DNA from: Leptasterias polaris
Taxonomy: Eukaryota > Echinodermata > Asteroidea > Forcipulatida > Asteriidae
NCBI GenBank assembly: GCA_037783415.1
Contig: JAZGTN010000026.1
Coordinates: 3,555,001 to 3,619,000, forward strand
Direction of reading: 5' to 3'
Length of the DNA: 64,000 nt
The position numbers were made by a program, and so were the translations under genes. Below the pieces are notes generated by a model. The model was not told where the DNA came from, ran no database searches, and worked only from the letters and a program-made list of their open reading frames with translations. Each line of letters begins with the position of its first letter. Position 1 is the stretch's first letter. Of the stretch, positions 42,098 to 54,759 are shown in pieces.

Positions 42098-42150
42098 TGT
42101 CGGTTAAAATAGTAGTATACAAATATTGAATTTTTTTGAGTGCAATGCAA

Positions 42151-42275
42151 TTAGCCTTTTTGAGATATGGCGGACACTATATAGGAGTGCACTGTTTAGT
42201 TTGGGAATACAGACAAATTTACCCAAACCAAATAGTGTTGAAGCATTGTGTCCACCATAACTCAAAAAGGCTTAT
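42151..42275. repeat. Palindromic MITE-like sequence
   Basis: GCCTTTTTGAGATATGGCGG (42153) mirrors CCACCATAACTCAAAAAGGC (42252-42271), and inner TTTAGTTTGGG mirrors CCCAAACCAAA. It lies just after the minisatellite. Confidence 0.6.
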
Positions 42276-42958
42276 AGACTACTTCCCTAGTATACTCGGT
42301 ATGTGCATGATAGAAGTGCACACTAGGCTACTTGGTGACAAATGTGGTTGCTAACTAGACCAGCATGCACCTCATTCCATGCCTAACGCAGGTGCACTGA
42401 GTATTTGTAAAGTAGTCTGTGGTGAGAATATTTTCCTGAGGTGAAATATTGAATATTCCCTTCTTCAAGATAAAGCTCACCAACTCCCAAGCAAGGGTAG
42501 TATTATTTATTGCTGGGGTTTTCAAAGTGTTAGTGTTTGGTGAACCCAACTTTCGAGTACAGTCCACAAAATGTTCACTTGTCTGAATTTATTTGCAAGA
42601 ATTTGTTAATCAAATTACCTCCTTTTTTTCGTCCATGTATTTTACTTGTTCAACAAATACCCTAGTTACTAGTAGCACTACACATACATGTAGCTGATGC
42701 GACAGGCTGCAAATTTATCAGAGTCCAACAACATCAGGGACAACAAAAACAAAAATCAATGCAATGAACCAATGTTGCAGGAAAATGTATGTTTTCTTAA
42801 ACTTAGTAATTGGTTCCATGTTTATTTAAATACCTCACTTTGAACTTGTAGCTTCCTGCACTTCAAGGTTAGTTCCACAATCTTTCACACATTAAGTTTC
42901 ACTATTAACACAATTTTGACTGGCATGGCGCATTACAACTAGAAGTGTTTTAACTGCA

Positions 42959-43022
42959 ATTAAGGAGCATCAGGTGACCGCTCAGGCAGAATTAAGGAGC
43001 ATCAGGTGACCGCTCAGGCAGA
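42959..43022. repeat. 32-bp perfect tandem duplication
   Basis: ATTAAGGAGCATCAGGTGAC then CGCTCAGGCAGA occurs twice back to back. Confidence 0.9.
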
Positions 43023-43399
43023 ACTTTGGTTTTTAAAGGAAAGTGCTCACTATAAGTATAAACATGTATTTTTAAAGGGGGGGGGGGGGTGCAACAACAC
43101 CATTTCGATCTCATTTGGGAGGGAGAGAGGTTTAGGCAATGGTTCTGCTCAGTTGGTATAGCGGATGTCACAGGTTCAAATTTTGTTCTAGTCAACTTTT
43201 CTTTGTTACTAAAACTGATCAGCTAAATGAACCATTGTTGTTATAAATCAGAATTTCTTTGCTGTAGAATTTTGGCAGGTACCAAAAGGTCAGTTTTTAG
43301 AATAAGGTCCCAATTTGTTATGGCTGCTTGTTGAAGCACGTGGACAACATTAGTAAATGTCAAAGACTAACTAGTATTCGCGCTTCATTTGACCAAACG

Positions 43400-43510
43400 T
43401 AGTACATGAAATAACAAACCTGTGAAAGTTTTAGCTCAATCGGTCAACAAGAGTCATGAGAAAATAGTGGAGAAACCCTCATATGTTTTTTAATGTTTTT
43501 AAACATTAGG
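43400..43510 (-). repeat. Echinoderm-like MITE end
   Basis: On the minus strand it reads CACAGGTTTGTTATTTCATG and, before that, CATGACTCTTGTTGACCGAT. This matches about 770-830 of this window. Confidence 0.5.
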
Positions 43511-44739
43511 TTTTCAACTCGCAAGATTAAAACAAATTATTTTACTAATTTCTCAAAAAACATAGTATTTCAGGCAAAATTTGTCAAGGAAAGTTTTTTA
43601 CTATGACTATCTTTAAATTACGTGCAAATCTCTGAACATTTATATTTTCAATCTACCTATGTTGTAAGCCCTTTAAGCAGGGAACCAGTTAATACAAAAA
43701 GTACACATGACTTGGTATTGTTGCTGGTAACCTTCTTCTGATTAGCTCTTTGAAATTCAGCTGAGATTTACCATGTACTCATTATTCCTAACATCAAGAG
43801 AAGTGATTCTGTTTGACATGTTAAAAATGTTGACGAGTGAACAATTTGAAATTGATTGATTTATAAGATTTAAGAATACATTTGAATCTGGAATCATTCC
43901 GTCAAGCTTAGCCGAAGCATGTACATGTATTTGACAAACGAAAATTACACAGCAGGATAAATCTGCATTTAATTTACGTATTCACACTCTATTTATGTGT
44001 GGATAAAGGATCACAAGTGCCAAGCGCATAATTTAGAACTTGTGTTGGACATCACAATTTGCATTGTTTTGCCCCAGGCTGTTTTAATCATTCACTTTGT
44101 GAGTAAACTGTGATTTAGTCTGTGATTATAAGTCATTCAAGTAAGGCTGGATGCTATAGCCAACCCAGATTCACACAGTGAGAGGAAGCTCATACAAACG
44201 GCTTTCCTGTAAAGAAACCGATTTCTCTCTGGATGGCCCTAGGTTATGCTCAGTGGGGGTTTTTTAATAAAAGGGAAAAAGTGTAATGGTCATGGTAAAT
44301 TGATCCTATCGCTGTATGGTTTTTTATTTGTAAGCGTGATAAGAAAAAGCCATTCCCTCCGTGCATTGATATAATAAAAGATTGAATTATGGTATCAGTA
44401 ATAATTACACAAAAATGATTTGATTCAACTGGGAAGCCCACTAATTCTAAAACTAATATCAGTGACAAGCCTTTAGAGAAATTGTTCCATCTGAAATAAC
44501 AATATTGATATTAATACTTGGTTCTTATATAGTGCACATATTCATTTCTAGTAACTATATCAAGGCATATACAACATTATCCCTGTTCATCAGGCATACT
44601 TTAACCAACCCTCAAACTTTCTCATTTCCATGGGGAGCATAAAACCTCAAGTTGCTTTAAAATAAGCGCTTAAGGGTTAATCCAACACAAAACTGTCTCA
44701 GGTTCCCATTTGTTTACCTTGGTTAAGAGAAGCAATTTA

Positions 44740-44830
44740 TGGTTAAGTTTCTTACTCAAGGATGGAAGTGTCATGACCGGGATTCGAACCCACACTTTGG
44801 TGACCAGGCCATCGGAATTTGAGTCCAATA
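44740..44830 (-). repeat. tRNA-derived SINE (family C)
   Basis: TCATGACCGGGATTCGAACC is a B box on the minus strand, next to TTCTTACTCAAGGATGGAAG. It is related to 48490-48610. Confidence 0.5.
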
Positions 44831-46319
44831 AAAGCTTGATGGCAAGCTTGACGGCTTGTCACAAAACATCAAAGTTGTGAAAAAAAATGCAGTTAATTAA
44901 CCCTCTCATTACCAAATTATTTTGACATAAACAAAAACTGGTGCCCAAATTGTTTGACCACTCAAGCATGAAGTCCATAGCATTCTTAATCTTACATAAC
45001 AGCTCTGTTGAGATCAGAGGCCAATTTAGAGGCTAATGACATTTTCTTGCTTATTAGATTCCCTTTCATAAGATACAAAAGTAAAAGAGATCGGTCAATA
45101 AACTGCCAGGTTCTAGGTCTTTCTTTCCTTAGTGCAACCAGGATTACCAAACACTTTTTACACAAGCATATACATGAGTGCTCCAGAGGTGTTTTGCATT
45201 TTGGGTCTTTCCACTCCCTTTTGAAAGGATTGCAGGATAGCTACCTTATTTTATTTTACCACAATTGGAAAGATCAATCTTTCTTGTTATGAAGGGTGAA
45301 CAAGGACAAAACTATTAGCTACAAAACTGATAACAAATGGTCTTTGTGCTTGTGTGCTTTTTTGTGTGTTATCTTGGCCTAAAGTCACCATTTGGGCTCA
45401 AGCAGGGCGTAGTGCACAGTAGACTAAAGTCACCACTTTAATAGGGCTGAAAGGGTTAAGCCTAATTTATGGTGGCACAAATTACTTACAAAATACAAAC
45501 TGTTTTCCTCATTGTTGCTAAGACACGATCACTTAATTGATTTGAAGATATTTACAACAATTTGTTGTGTGTTTACTGAAGTAACCAGTATTATTTTTAT
45601 TGGTACTCATAAATGTTGTTGTAACTCTGGAACAATATACCTTTACCCAGGCTATCAATTTTAAGGACTGTTCACACCATATTGTACATTGTCTAACTGT
45701 TATGTAAACTTTGTCACAGATCAGTGCAATGCTTTTAATGTTGTAATTTTTCTGATGGGTCTTGCTGTATGCTTGGATGAAGATCTTTTTAGAGTAGACC
45801 AAAGATCGATGTTCTGTGTGCAACATCTCCATTTTGGCCATCATTTCACAACTGTAATGTGTAGACATTGTGCACGGGGGCGTATCAAAGGCATTTTCTT
45901 TGAGTGGGGTGGGCGGGGGAGGGGGGTTGTTAATGGAAGCCAGTAAGCCAATTAATCTTTCCTTCAGAGAATGTATGGAAGCCTATCTTGGTAAGTAACT
46001 GCGTCACGCATGTGCGCAACTGATGCATGCCCAAAGTTTTGCCTACTCTAGGCTCCAAGGCTGGCATACGTTTGTGTGTAATTTTACCAAAAAACACCCA
46101 TTTCATCGTTCGTTTGTTTTGACAGAAAACTATAATTCTTTGAAGAACGTTTGTAAAGGCCAGGCCAAACTTTTCTTAAATAAATCCTCATACAAAACCT
46201 ATCTTTACGGGCAAATCAATCAAGTTTTGAATGCACAAAGTGAATGTGGAACGCAGGAGTTTTATCAAATTCCTTGCATGATTGGTCTGTGAACCATTTG
46301 GCTGCATAGAAAAGTTAAA

Positions 46320-46520
46320 CTGCTTGAAGCATGTCAAAGTCCAAACCCAAGTTGCCCGTTAAGATGGTTTCTACATGGTTAAAGGCAGCCATCTTTACTG
46401 GTAATCAATCAATTTTGAACACACAACTTTGCGTTGTGCACAAACACCAGGGAGTTTCATCAAATTCCTTGCAAGATTGATCTGGGAATCAGAGTTGTTC
46501 GTAAAGATGGCGTTTATCTG
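46320..46520. repeat. 'GCCATCTTTAC' repeat related to 11770-12010
   Basis: GGCAGCCATCTTTACTGGTA and GTTCGTAAAGATGGCGTTTA bracket a region with GCACAAACACCAGGG and TTCCTTGCAAGATTGATCTG. A second half-copy lies just to the left (46180-46375). Confidence 0.5.
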
Positions 46521-47034
46521 AAACTGATACCGATCGTTAATTTTGTGACATGACCAAAGCAAACAATTGCCAGCATGGAAAGTTCAATTTTTTTCTCCAA
46601 ATTAAACTTAAAATTGTAAGCAGTGAGCTGTTAGTTGCAGTTCTCAGACAAGGTCAACGTATGCGGAGGACTGGAGCGATTGCACTCTTTTGAAGAGTGT
46701 CTTCAAGTTTGCTGATAAATAAAATCAAGAGATTTGAGGTGGCCCTACCTTTAGTTCAGGGACCTGGCTGTGCTCTTAACCATATTTATATTTTACCAAA
46801 ACACAATATTGATGGGGTGGCTAGAGGCATGCTGTTCCCACTTGCCGCTGTCTCAGTATGTCTAGGGACAGGTGCTTGCATTCTTAGCCTCTAGTGGGAA
46901 TGGCTATGATTTTCGATCTCCCAAATTATCATCAGTGTCTTGGGGTAAAATCTGATGCAAAAACCAATTTCGTTTCGAATCTTGATGCTATTTTTAGGTA
47001 TGGGGATGAGGGAAGAGGATACGGGCTTGGGGGA

Positions 47035-47560
47035 AAGTCTAGGGACTGAGGTGCTGTGGGGGATCTTAGAGGTAGTGAATCATTACTGGTGTTAATGGAT
47101 CAGCCCTTTGAGAAAGAAGTAAGAAGGAACAAGAGATTTGTTTATTTATTTAAAAACTGTCTGGTAATAAAACCAAAGTGACTAGCACTACAACCCCTAG
47201 GCCTGAAGATACCTGTGTAGAGAAGACAACTAAGACATGCTCAATTTTAGATTGGGGGGATACCCTCAAAATCAGATAGGGACTGAAAACCAAATCCACA
47301 TGCAAAGCTCTGCTTGAGGAGGTGGGATTCAAGCCAGGGTCCACAGAGGTGAAAGGCAGGGTACGATATCACTAACCCAATCTGATCCCCAAGAGTGTTT
47401 AAAGGTTCACAATAAATTTCCAGTCAGTGAAAGTAGAGTTGGACTCTAGAGACTAAGATGCTGTGAGGGATCTTGAAGGCAGTGAATACGTCTTGGCAAA
47501 AAATAGATCTTTTCTTGAGAAACAAGCAAGAAGGAGCAAGAGACTTGTGTAAAAGGAAGT
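47035..47560. repeat. Direct repeats of about 110 bp flanking a SINE
   Basis: 47035-47145 (AGGGACTGAGGTGCTGTGGG, AGAAAGAAGTAAGAAGGAAC) and 47448-47560 (AGAGACTAAGATGCTGTGAG, AGAAACAAGCAAGAAGGAGC) are similar. Between them, at 47150-47390, lies a minus-strand SINE of family B (AGGGACTGAAAACCAAATCC, GGATTCAAGCCAGGGTCCAC). Confidence 0.55.
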
Positions 47561-48209
47561 AATATTTCAAGTTTGAAAATTAAGTTTTCCACTTTGCAAA
47601 ACAGGTCGTTATTTACAGATTAAAGTATGCGTTCATTGCACTTCACATTAAGTTAAGTGCACTGCTATGGTTAATGGACTAATTATAATTGCAATCATTT
47701 ACATTCATTGAAGCTCAAAATGCACTAGACCTACATATATTAGCTCTGTAAATTAGCGTATACTTTTGTGTCCTTTTCACTTAGCTTTGTCTAATTGTAT
47801 ATAATTGAATACATGTTTGTAATTACCCATGTACTTTATGATACTTTAATGGTTGACCTTGAAAGTCCTTCCTGGTTCAGTTTGGGATTATTAGACAGTT
47901 TGGATCTACTGAATGTCAGGGACATGTACATGTAGTTTGTTCAACAGAGATGGGATAAGATTGTACAACATCCAGGCGTGTGATTTCTTAGAATTATTTC
48001 AAACCTCCTTGACCTTTTAATTTTCTTGAAATAAATAAAGCAGTCACCAAAGAAAGAAAGAAATAAGCCACATTTTTTCATTTTCGTTTTTTCCAAACCC
48101 TCTAGTTGTGTTGTTCTGGTGGTGTACATAGAATGTATAATAAGTGGGAACCCAGGCCCAGAAGTTCAGGAATTTTCACATCTCCAAATCTCATTCCTAA
48201 ACACGGGGG

Positions 48210-48375
48210 TCTGCCCACTGGCCGGAAAGACCAGTTAGCTTGTCATTTCACTAGTCTGTCAGCTTTTCACCGGTCTTTTCAACACTGAACTAACCAGCTG
48301 AATGTCTTGGCTTGGAGTGACTGTTGGTAGTGTTTTAACTGGCATTTGGCCAGCGGACCACTGTTAAGGGAGAAT
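48210..48375 (+). repeat. 'CAGCGGACCACTGTTAAGGG' dispersed repeat, copy 3
   Basis: CTGGCCGGAAAGACCAGTTAG, ACTAACCAGCTGAATG and GCATTTGGCCAGCGGACCAC match copies at 28240 and 37625. Confidence 0.6.
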
Positions 48376-48489
48376 ACTGAACATTCATACAACCAGTCAA
48401 GAATGAGTTTGGGTTAGCTGCTTGCTTATCAAACACAATATTGAATATCAACCTCCATCCTTGCAGGTACCCGTTTATACTCCTGGGTG

Positions 48490-48610
48490 AAGAGAAGCAA
48501 TTATCTTTAAACATCTTGCTTAAAGACACAAGTGTTATGACCAGGATTTGAACCCACTCCCTGATGACAATTAACTACCACACTAGTCCAGTGCATTAGA
48601 CCTCTGGCCA
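48490..48610 (-). repeat. tRNA-derived SINE (family C)
   Basis: TTATGACCAGGATTTGAACC, preceded by CATCTTGCTTAAAGACACAA, matches 44740-44830. Confidence 0.5.
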
Positions 48611-49198
48611 TAACGGGCTAGACTGAAGGACTTGTTGGGTTGTGATGTTATTGGCCCAACTCTAAAACACTGTACTTTGTGGCCAGTTGTCCTGTGGGTA
48701 TTTCAAGCCCTGGTTGATGACATCTGTAGCATATTGAAGTAATTATTATAACCAAATGGTGCAAGTGTCTGTTGAACTATAAAGAAAGTGAGTTGAACCA
48801 TGCACTATGGAGAATCCAATTATACATTCCAGTGTACATAAGTATGGCTTCAATTATTGTTAATACACCACTGCAGCATCATCAAACACATATTAAAAAC
48901 TAGTGATAGAAAAACTATGTTAACATCATCAATAAACGATACAGTTCTTTGTCAGCAATTTGACAATTTAATTATTTTACACCTCAATTAAAAGTAACAT
49001 TATTTCCATACTATTAGCAATCACAACAAGAGCATGAGTGAAATAATGCAGAAACATGTCCTAAAAAAAGCAGGGCTTGGCAAGGAACAGCAGCAGCAGA
49101 AAAACACAAAACAAGAAACAACAACTACACAAATCATAACTAACCAGTGATCTTTGGTCCATACACTGTATGTGCAATAGCTTTTCTTTATTGAACTA

Positions 49199-50711
49199 CC
49201 GTATTTTCCTGCGGATAAGACGCTCGGCGGACAAGACGCAGGACCCTAAAATGACCCCCAAAAAATTCAAACGTCAACAGAAAAGGCGCACCGCCGCATA
49301 AGACGCATGTTTAACAGCACACAGAAGAACACCAGGCGCCACCCGGTGTCGGTACATTGACACAAAGACGTCATTTTGTTGCCTTTTGGAGCGTTCACAC
49401 TATTCGAAGCATGAATGAAACTGTAACCACATGGGCGTGTAGAGCCATGCAGAAAAGACCAACGTAAATTGATACCGACCTTCGTCCATCCATTCAGCCA
49501 ACGCTGTGCATTGTTAATAATATGAAGTCCGGCCCAATCAGCGGCCAGAAACGATGGTCCACGCACTGTCTGAAGATATTGCAACACAAACCCAGGCCCT
49601 CCTAGCCTGAACATCCGACGTCCCACAACGAGGATCCTTGCTGATAAAGACAGGTTACCAGTCTAAGTCCCTCCGAGCCAGTAGATGTTGCGCCCTCTAC
49701 CGGTGACTAATACCAAAACTAGCGTCGCCTTTATATATAGGCGCGGCCTACCTTACGCAAATAATCCCGTCACACCCGGGAAGACGTAACAAAATGTTTC
49801 ATTATATATATTTGTTTAAGTTTTTGTAAAAAATATTTTTGTATATCAAATTCTTTTCCATTATTTCAAACCTTTAATTTGTTAATCTCGTTCATAAGAT
49901 TTTGTTATAAAGTTCTTTATATTTATTTCAAACGTATAATCTCGTTCATAAGATATTTGTTTAAAACATCTCTCCTCTTCTTTAATAATGTTAGTTTTCA
50001 AGGTTCATTACCTTGTTTTCAAGGATCTTTTTTTAATTTGATAAATGAAATAAACGAAACAGACACATGAACCATCTCTCAAATGAATATTTGAACGTTT
50101 AATCAAACAAACGAAAGTGCAATTCGTATAGGTAGGCCAACAAACATTGGTACTTAATTATCCCATCCTTAAATAGTATGTCAAGCCTAAAGCACACTTC
50201 GGAGATATTCTGTACAATAAAAACCCTCAAAGTTCACCACACAATAGAGGTTGGGTGAATGCCGTTTGTACAACAGCATTGACGGTAGTGATTGCAGCAT
50301 TTTCGGAACGATTACGCGGCCACACAGAAATACGTTTGTACGACGCCGACGTCTGTTGGGACCGAAAGCACCAACGCATTGCGGCATTGTTAAAGCACGG
50401 TCATGGGGGATCAACACGTTGCGGCATTGTTGGAATGAAAGGACAGTCTGGGGGATTGCGGCATTGTTGAAACGAAAATACTGTCTCAGTGTCTGGATAG
50501 TTGAGCCTTGTTTGACCGCATTATTGAGTAAGTATTCTTCACACAAAGACCGTTGATTTGAACTGGACAAAATAAAGGTATTATTTTAAGCAGTGATCAT
50601 CAAAAAAAAATCAATCGTCAGCAGACAAGGCGCATCGAAAGATAAGACGCACCGATGTTTTGGGGGTCTAAAAAGTCAGATAAGACGCGTCTTATCCGCA
50701 GGAAAATACGG
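49199..50711. mobile_element. 1513-bp TA-flanked non-autonomous DNA transposon
   Basis: Ends CCGTATTTTCCTGCGGATAA and TTATCCGCAGGAAAATACGG are perfect inverted repeats, continuing into GACGC/GCGTC, with TA on each side. This fits a Tc1/mariner-superfamily (pogo/Tc2-like) element. Subterminal blocks with AAGGCGCA and AAGACGCA are on both sides. The interior has no recognisable transposase; a GCGGCATTGTT motif is repeated three times at 50380-50470. Confidence 0.8.
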
Positions 50712-51112
50712 TAATGTGTTGTACTAAACTGGTACATCAATTACCAAAGTCTTTGTTGGTTAATTCCTGAGATGAAACTTCAATTTATATGTAAATTAGC
50801 AATCATCTCAATGCATTTGTTACATCCTCATCACCAAGATACGTCCAAATTGCACCATCAGTCATAACCTCATAGAAAATAAATGCAAATCAGTCACGTC
50901 TGATGTGTTAACGTTTTGAATAAATTATTCAAACTCCAGTCTTAAATGGATCAGTTGAACAGTTCTCTCCAAGGATTGTTATGGTTGGATCTCTACCCCT
51001 TTAAATTCCCTATATTCAAGTAATTTGTGATAAAATATTTCTTTTTGTGCCAATTTCATTGTAGAAAATGTGCAAAGCGTGTATCCATTTTGTTGATTAT
51101 TTTGCCATAATA

Positions 51113-51815
51113 GACTGTGCAAGTCTCGCGCGCATTTGAACTTCCGGGACCATAGTGGTCCCAACCATATGGAGTTTTACGTGGGCGAGATTTTGTTTCG
51201 TCAATTATTTTAGTTTAACGTAGTTTATGACCTAGAAAATTATACATGTTGTTGGGAATGTAATACTAAGTGATAACAAAATATGAAAGTAAAACCAATT
51301 CAACAATATAACGAAGAAAAGCCGAGAATTAAACTTGACCACAGCTTCCGGTTATTGCCAAAAATTAAGAATTTTGTGCTCGCCTCCGATCATAAAACTT
51401 ATGTAAACGCTTGTTTTTGATGCGCGATTATAATCGGCAGATGCTGTAATTGCAAAGCGAACCCTTTTCATTGCAGTCTATGGTTGTTGAAGCGTCAGCA
51501 TCCTCTTTAAACTGCGATACGGGTCCATTTAAGACCCGTTTGACCTTCACGAACCGGCGTAAGGGGTTTCTAAAAAGTTAACATCAAAAAAGCATCCTTG
51601 TCCCAGAGTTTAATTTTTTTTCCAATAAGAATTAACACACTTTTGTGTATTTTTTTCAAAAGCTAAAACTAATTTCATAAAATTGTAATGATTTATTTTT
51701 GTTGTTCAGATTTTGTCATGAGATATAATTTAAAACAAAGATTTGATTTCAGAAATAATAATGTTCTTTATATGACGTGTTTTCTCGTTCGGATACGCGC
51801 GAGACTTGCACAGTC
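51113..51815. mobile_element. 702-bp TA-flanked non-autonomous element, copy 2
   Basis: It starts GACTGTGCAAGTCTCGCGCG, ends CGCGCGAGACTTGCACAGTC, and is flanked by TA at 51111-51112 and 51816-51817. Nearly identical to 25799-26500, with few substitutions and small indels, so the pair diverged recently. Confidence 0.85.
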
Positions 51816-52694
51816 TATAAGCACCTGTTTTAATAGGTTTGTTTTAAGATACTTTTTAAAATAGTTAAAGAGTTGTAAACTAGAAATGAATGTATGTGCT
51901 ACAAACTTCATTCTGTGAGGGCATGGCAGTGTTTCCTTAGTAAAGAGCACCACTGAGGGAAATATAAACTGATGCTGGAACATTTCAAAGGGCACCGCGG
52001 CAATAACCAGGAGCATGGAGGCAGTTGCCCCATTGCTTCCGTGCAGTATCAGGCCTGTGGTGGTGTCCATTGTAAGCTGGTCTAGTTACCCAATTCTAGT
52101 TGAAGGAATTCTTTTGGTGTCTTCGTACTGTACATCAGAGTGGAGCAACCTAGTTTTAAAAAGAAGAAGGCAGGCATGTATTGATTAAATCATTGAGCTA
52201 CACAGACAGTGTCTCCTAGACCATTGCCGCCTTTGCTTTATTCTCAAGTATTTTGTTTACCATTGAGTGTACATGTAATTAGTGACTGTTGCTTTAAAAA
52301 GTTTCAGTAACGAAAAAATGAATTGATCTGAAATATCATTGTCTAATATGCTTCATTAATTAATAAACTAATTAGTTTTTATATCTTTTATTGCTCTAAA
52401 GCCATCAAGGTAACATGTGGTTAGGATAATTTAAAGGCAGTGGTCCATAAATGGTTGCGTCTGATCATGCTTGGTCAAGTATTGTGTTTTTGCTTCAACT
52501 GCTAACTCTGTGGAGGAATGTTCAATACATATTATATTACTGCATTTGTACAGGGGTGATATTAACATACAATGTACAGCTGACTCAAGTGGGTTTCACA
52601 CTCATCCATTATATATACTTTTATTATTATTGTATATTTCTCTTAATGAAGCCAAATACCTTGAAAGGTGACTATATGGCACTGTGACCCAAAG

Positions 52695-53793
52695 GTATGG
52701 TGGCCCTGAAGGGACATCGCATATCGCATACGTGTGCGCACACGTATGCAATGTCGTGAAACAATTCGCGAATATGTGCGCACACGTATGCAATGTCGTG
52801 AAACAAATCGCGAATATGTGCGCACACGTACGCAATGTCGTGAAACAAATCGCGAATGTGTGCGCACACGTATGCAATGTCGTGAAACAAATCGCGAATG
52901 TGTGCGCACACGGTATGCAATGTCGTGAAACAATTCGCGAATATGTGCGCACACGTCTGCGAATATATTTGCAATGTCGTGAACGTTTATTGCATACCAA
53001 GTTGCATACCTTTGAATAAAATGTCTAATGATCTGGGGGGTTTCTTGCCTACAGTGAGATTAGCGGTAGTCATTGCAGAGCGGTAGTCATTGTTGTGAGG
53101 CAAGCGAGGCGGGTGGCGTATTTCTTTTTTTCCCAGGACGAACGTGGGCTATTAACATAAAATGGGCGTGTTTGACCGTAAAATACCCTCGCGCGTGCGT
53201 ACACTTCGACCTTGATTGTAATAGTAGGCTGTAGGTAGATAGCTTATGCTGTAGTACATGTTGGCGAAACTTGGCCTGGTGCCAAGTTCTTGGGTACACA
53301 TTATTGTATAGCCATGCTTACAGGAGCCTGACTGTAGCGCCACGTACTCCCTAGGTCTCTAACAAATTGTCTGCAACTATGACATCATCCCAAAGGTATG
53401 CAACTTGGTATGCAATAAACGTTCACGACATTGCAAATATATTCGCACTCGTGTGCGCACACATTCGCGATTTGTTTCACGACATTGCATACGTGTGCGC
53501 ACATATTCGCGATTTGTTTCACGACATTGCATACGTGTGCGCACATATTCGCGATTTGTTTCACGACATTGCATACGTGTGCGCACATATTCGCGAATTG
53601 TTTCACGACATTGCATACGTGTGCGCACATATTCGCGAATTGTTTCACGACATTGCATACGTGTGCGCACATATTCGCGAATTGTTTCACGACATTGCAT
53701 ACGTGTGCGCACATATTCGCGAATTGTTTCACGACATTGCATACGTGTGCGCACACGTATGCGATATGCGATGTCCCTTCAGGGCCACCATAC
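52695..53793. mobile_element. 1.1-kb foldback element with 42-bp arrays in both arms
   Basis: Ends GTATGGTGGCCCTGAAGGGA and TCCCTTCAGGGCCACCATAC are inverted, flanked by AAAG (52691-52694 and 53794-53797). Arms run 52695-53014 (320 bp) and 53391-53793 (403 bp), with a 376-bp unique centre. Each arm holds a tandem array of a 42-bp unit (ACGTATGCAATGTCGTGAAA, then CAAATCGCGAATATGTGCGC and AC): 5 full units on the left, 7 on the right. Long open frames in several frames come from the 42-bp period. The centre shows no transposase. Confidence 0.9.
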
Positions 53794-54344
53794 AAAGGCC
53801 TGAAGATACCTGAGAAGAGAAGATAATGACAAAATGTCAGTTTATAGTTTTAGATGTGGTAGGTAAATCCCGAATAGGGAAAACATGCAAGGCTTGGTTA
53901 CCATATATTTATATCAATAATTAGAATATTCACACTCGTGTGCAATAAATTATTTGTGAGTAAGATTTGAAAAATGTCTAGTACAATGTCTTACTTCGTC
54001 ACAAATCACTGCTTAAATTCCACTGATTAGAGGCAGTTGACATTTGACACGGTTCAGGGCAAGCTTTTGCTCAGTTAGAGACAGCGAACACCCACCCCCA
54101 TGGGTTAACACAATGGTACCAACAGGCTTCGCCAATCTGGAGAATGCTAAACAGCTAACAGATGTAGCAACACTGTCTTTCAATCTGCTGAATCCAAATT
54201 GAGTGTTAAAAGTTGTGGACCAGACTTTAAGTGTATTCAAAATTTAACTCGCATACAGCTTATTGATTTGTGCCAAGGATCTGTGCTTGTGATTTGTGTG
54301 TTACCATGACAATCTGTACAATAGTGACAACTGCTGTGATGTTG

Positions 54345-54660
54345 CAGGCCTGGAATTACACAGGGGCTTCAAAGGTGGTTAGAATTCTGTTGCCCTGCTG
54401 TCGATTTCACCAAACTCTTCCTAACTTAGGACTAGTCCTAGGCAATGCTAAGAGATAGGACTAGTCTTAAGTTAGGATGAGTTACTCGTCCTAACACGAG
54501 ATAGGATTAATCCTAGCGTTTTGTGAAATCGGCTGCTGGTCTCGGCCTTGATGCCCCTTCAAAAGTTTCCCATAGACATTTAGCTTTTCCAATGGAAGTG
54601 CCTTTTGAAAAATGAAATTGGCCTTTCCCTCTGAAAAAAGATGATACATCCGGGCCTGAT
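54345..54660. repeat. Second copy of the 38430-type repeat, interrupted by another MITE
   Basis: GCAGGCCTGGAATTACACAG ... then after 54531 GCCTTGATGCCCCTTC, TTTCCCATAGACATTTAGC and CAATGGAAGTGCCTTTTG match 38430-38840. Confidence 0.6.
54402..54531. mobile_element. 130-bp MITE with 'CGATTTCACAAA' ends
   Basis: CGATTTCACCAAACTC and GCGTTTTGTGAAATCG are inverted. The interior is rich in short palindromes (TAGGACTAGTCCTA, TAGGATTAATCCTA). GCTG flanks both ends. Confidence 0.75.
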
Positions 54661-54759
54661 GTTGTAAATGTGCACTTGATACATTTTCCACATTTTGCAA
54701 TATTTAAGACTCTGAAACCTTAGGGAAATGGTGTAGGGCGGTCGAAACCTCAGGGAAAT

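Noticed and set aside
40907..42107. Open frames of nearly 400 codons on both strands (VVTESTK-type and LVLSVTT-type repeats).
   Set aside because: They follow automatically from a 21-bp tandem unit lacking stops in those frames. Both strands are open at once, and no splice, promoter or non-repeat coding context exists.
50187..50570. 127-codon minus-strand frame inside the TA-flanked element as a transposase.
   Set aside because: No DDE-type or HTH motifs recognised; it overlaps the GCGGCATTGTT repeats.
52735..53765. Regularly spaced repeats that might suggest a CRISPR array.
   Set aside because: The units are head-to-tail with no unique spacers, and the sequence is clearly eukaryotic.
53367..53826. 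Several overlapping frames of 125-148 codons in the foldback arms.
   Set aside because: The 42-bp period is a multiple of three, so multiple frames stay open on both strands; the peptides are pure repeats.
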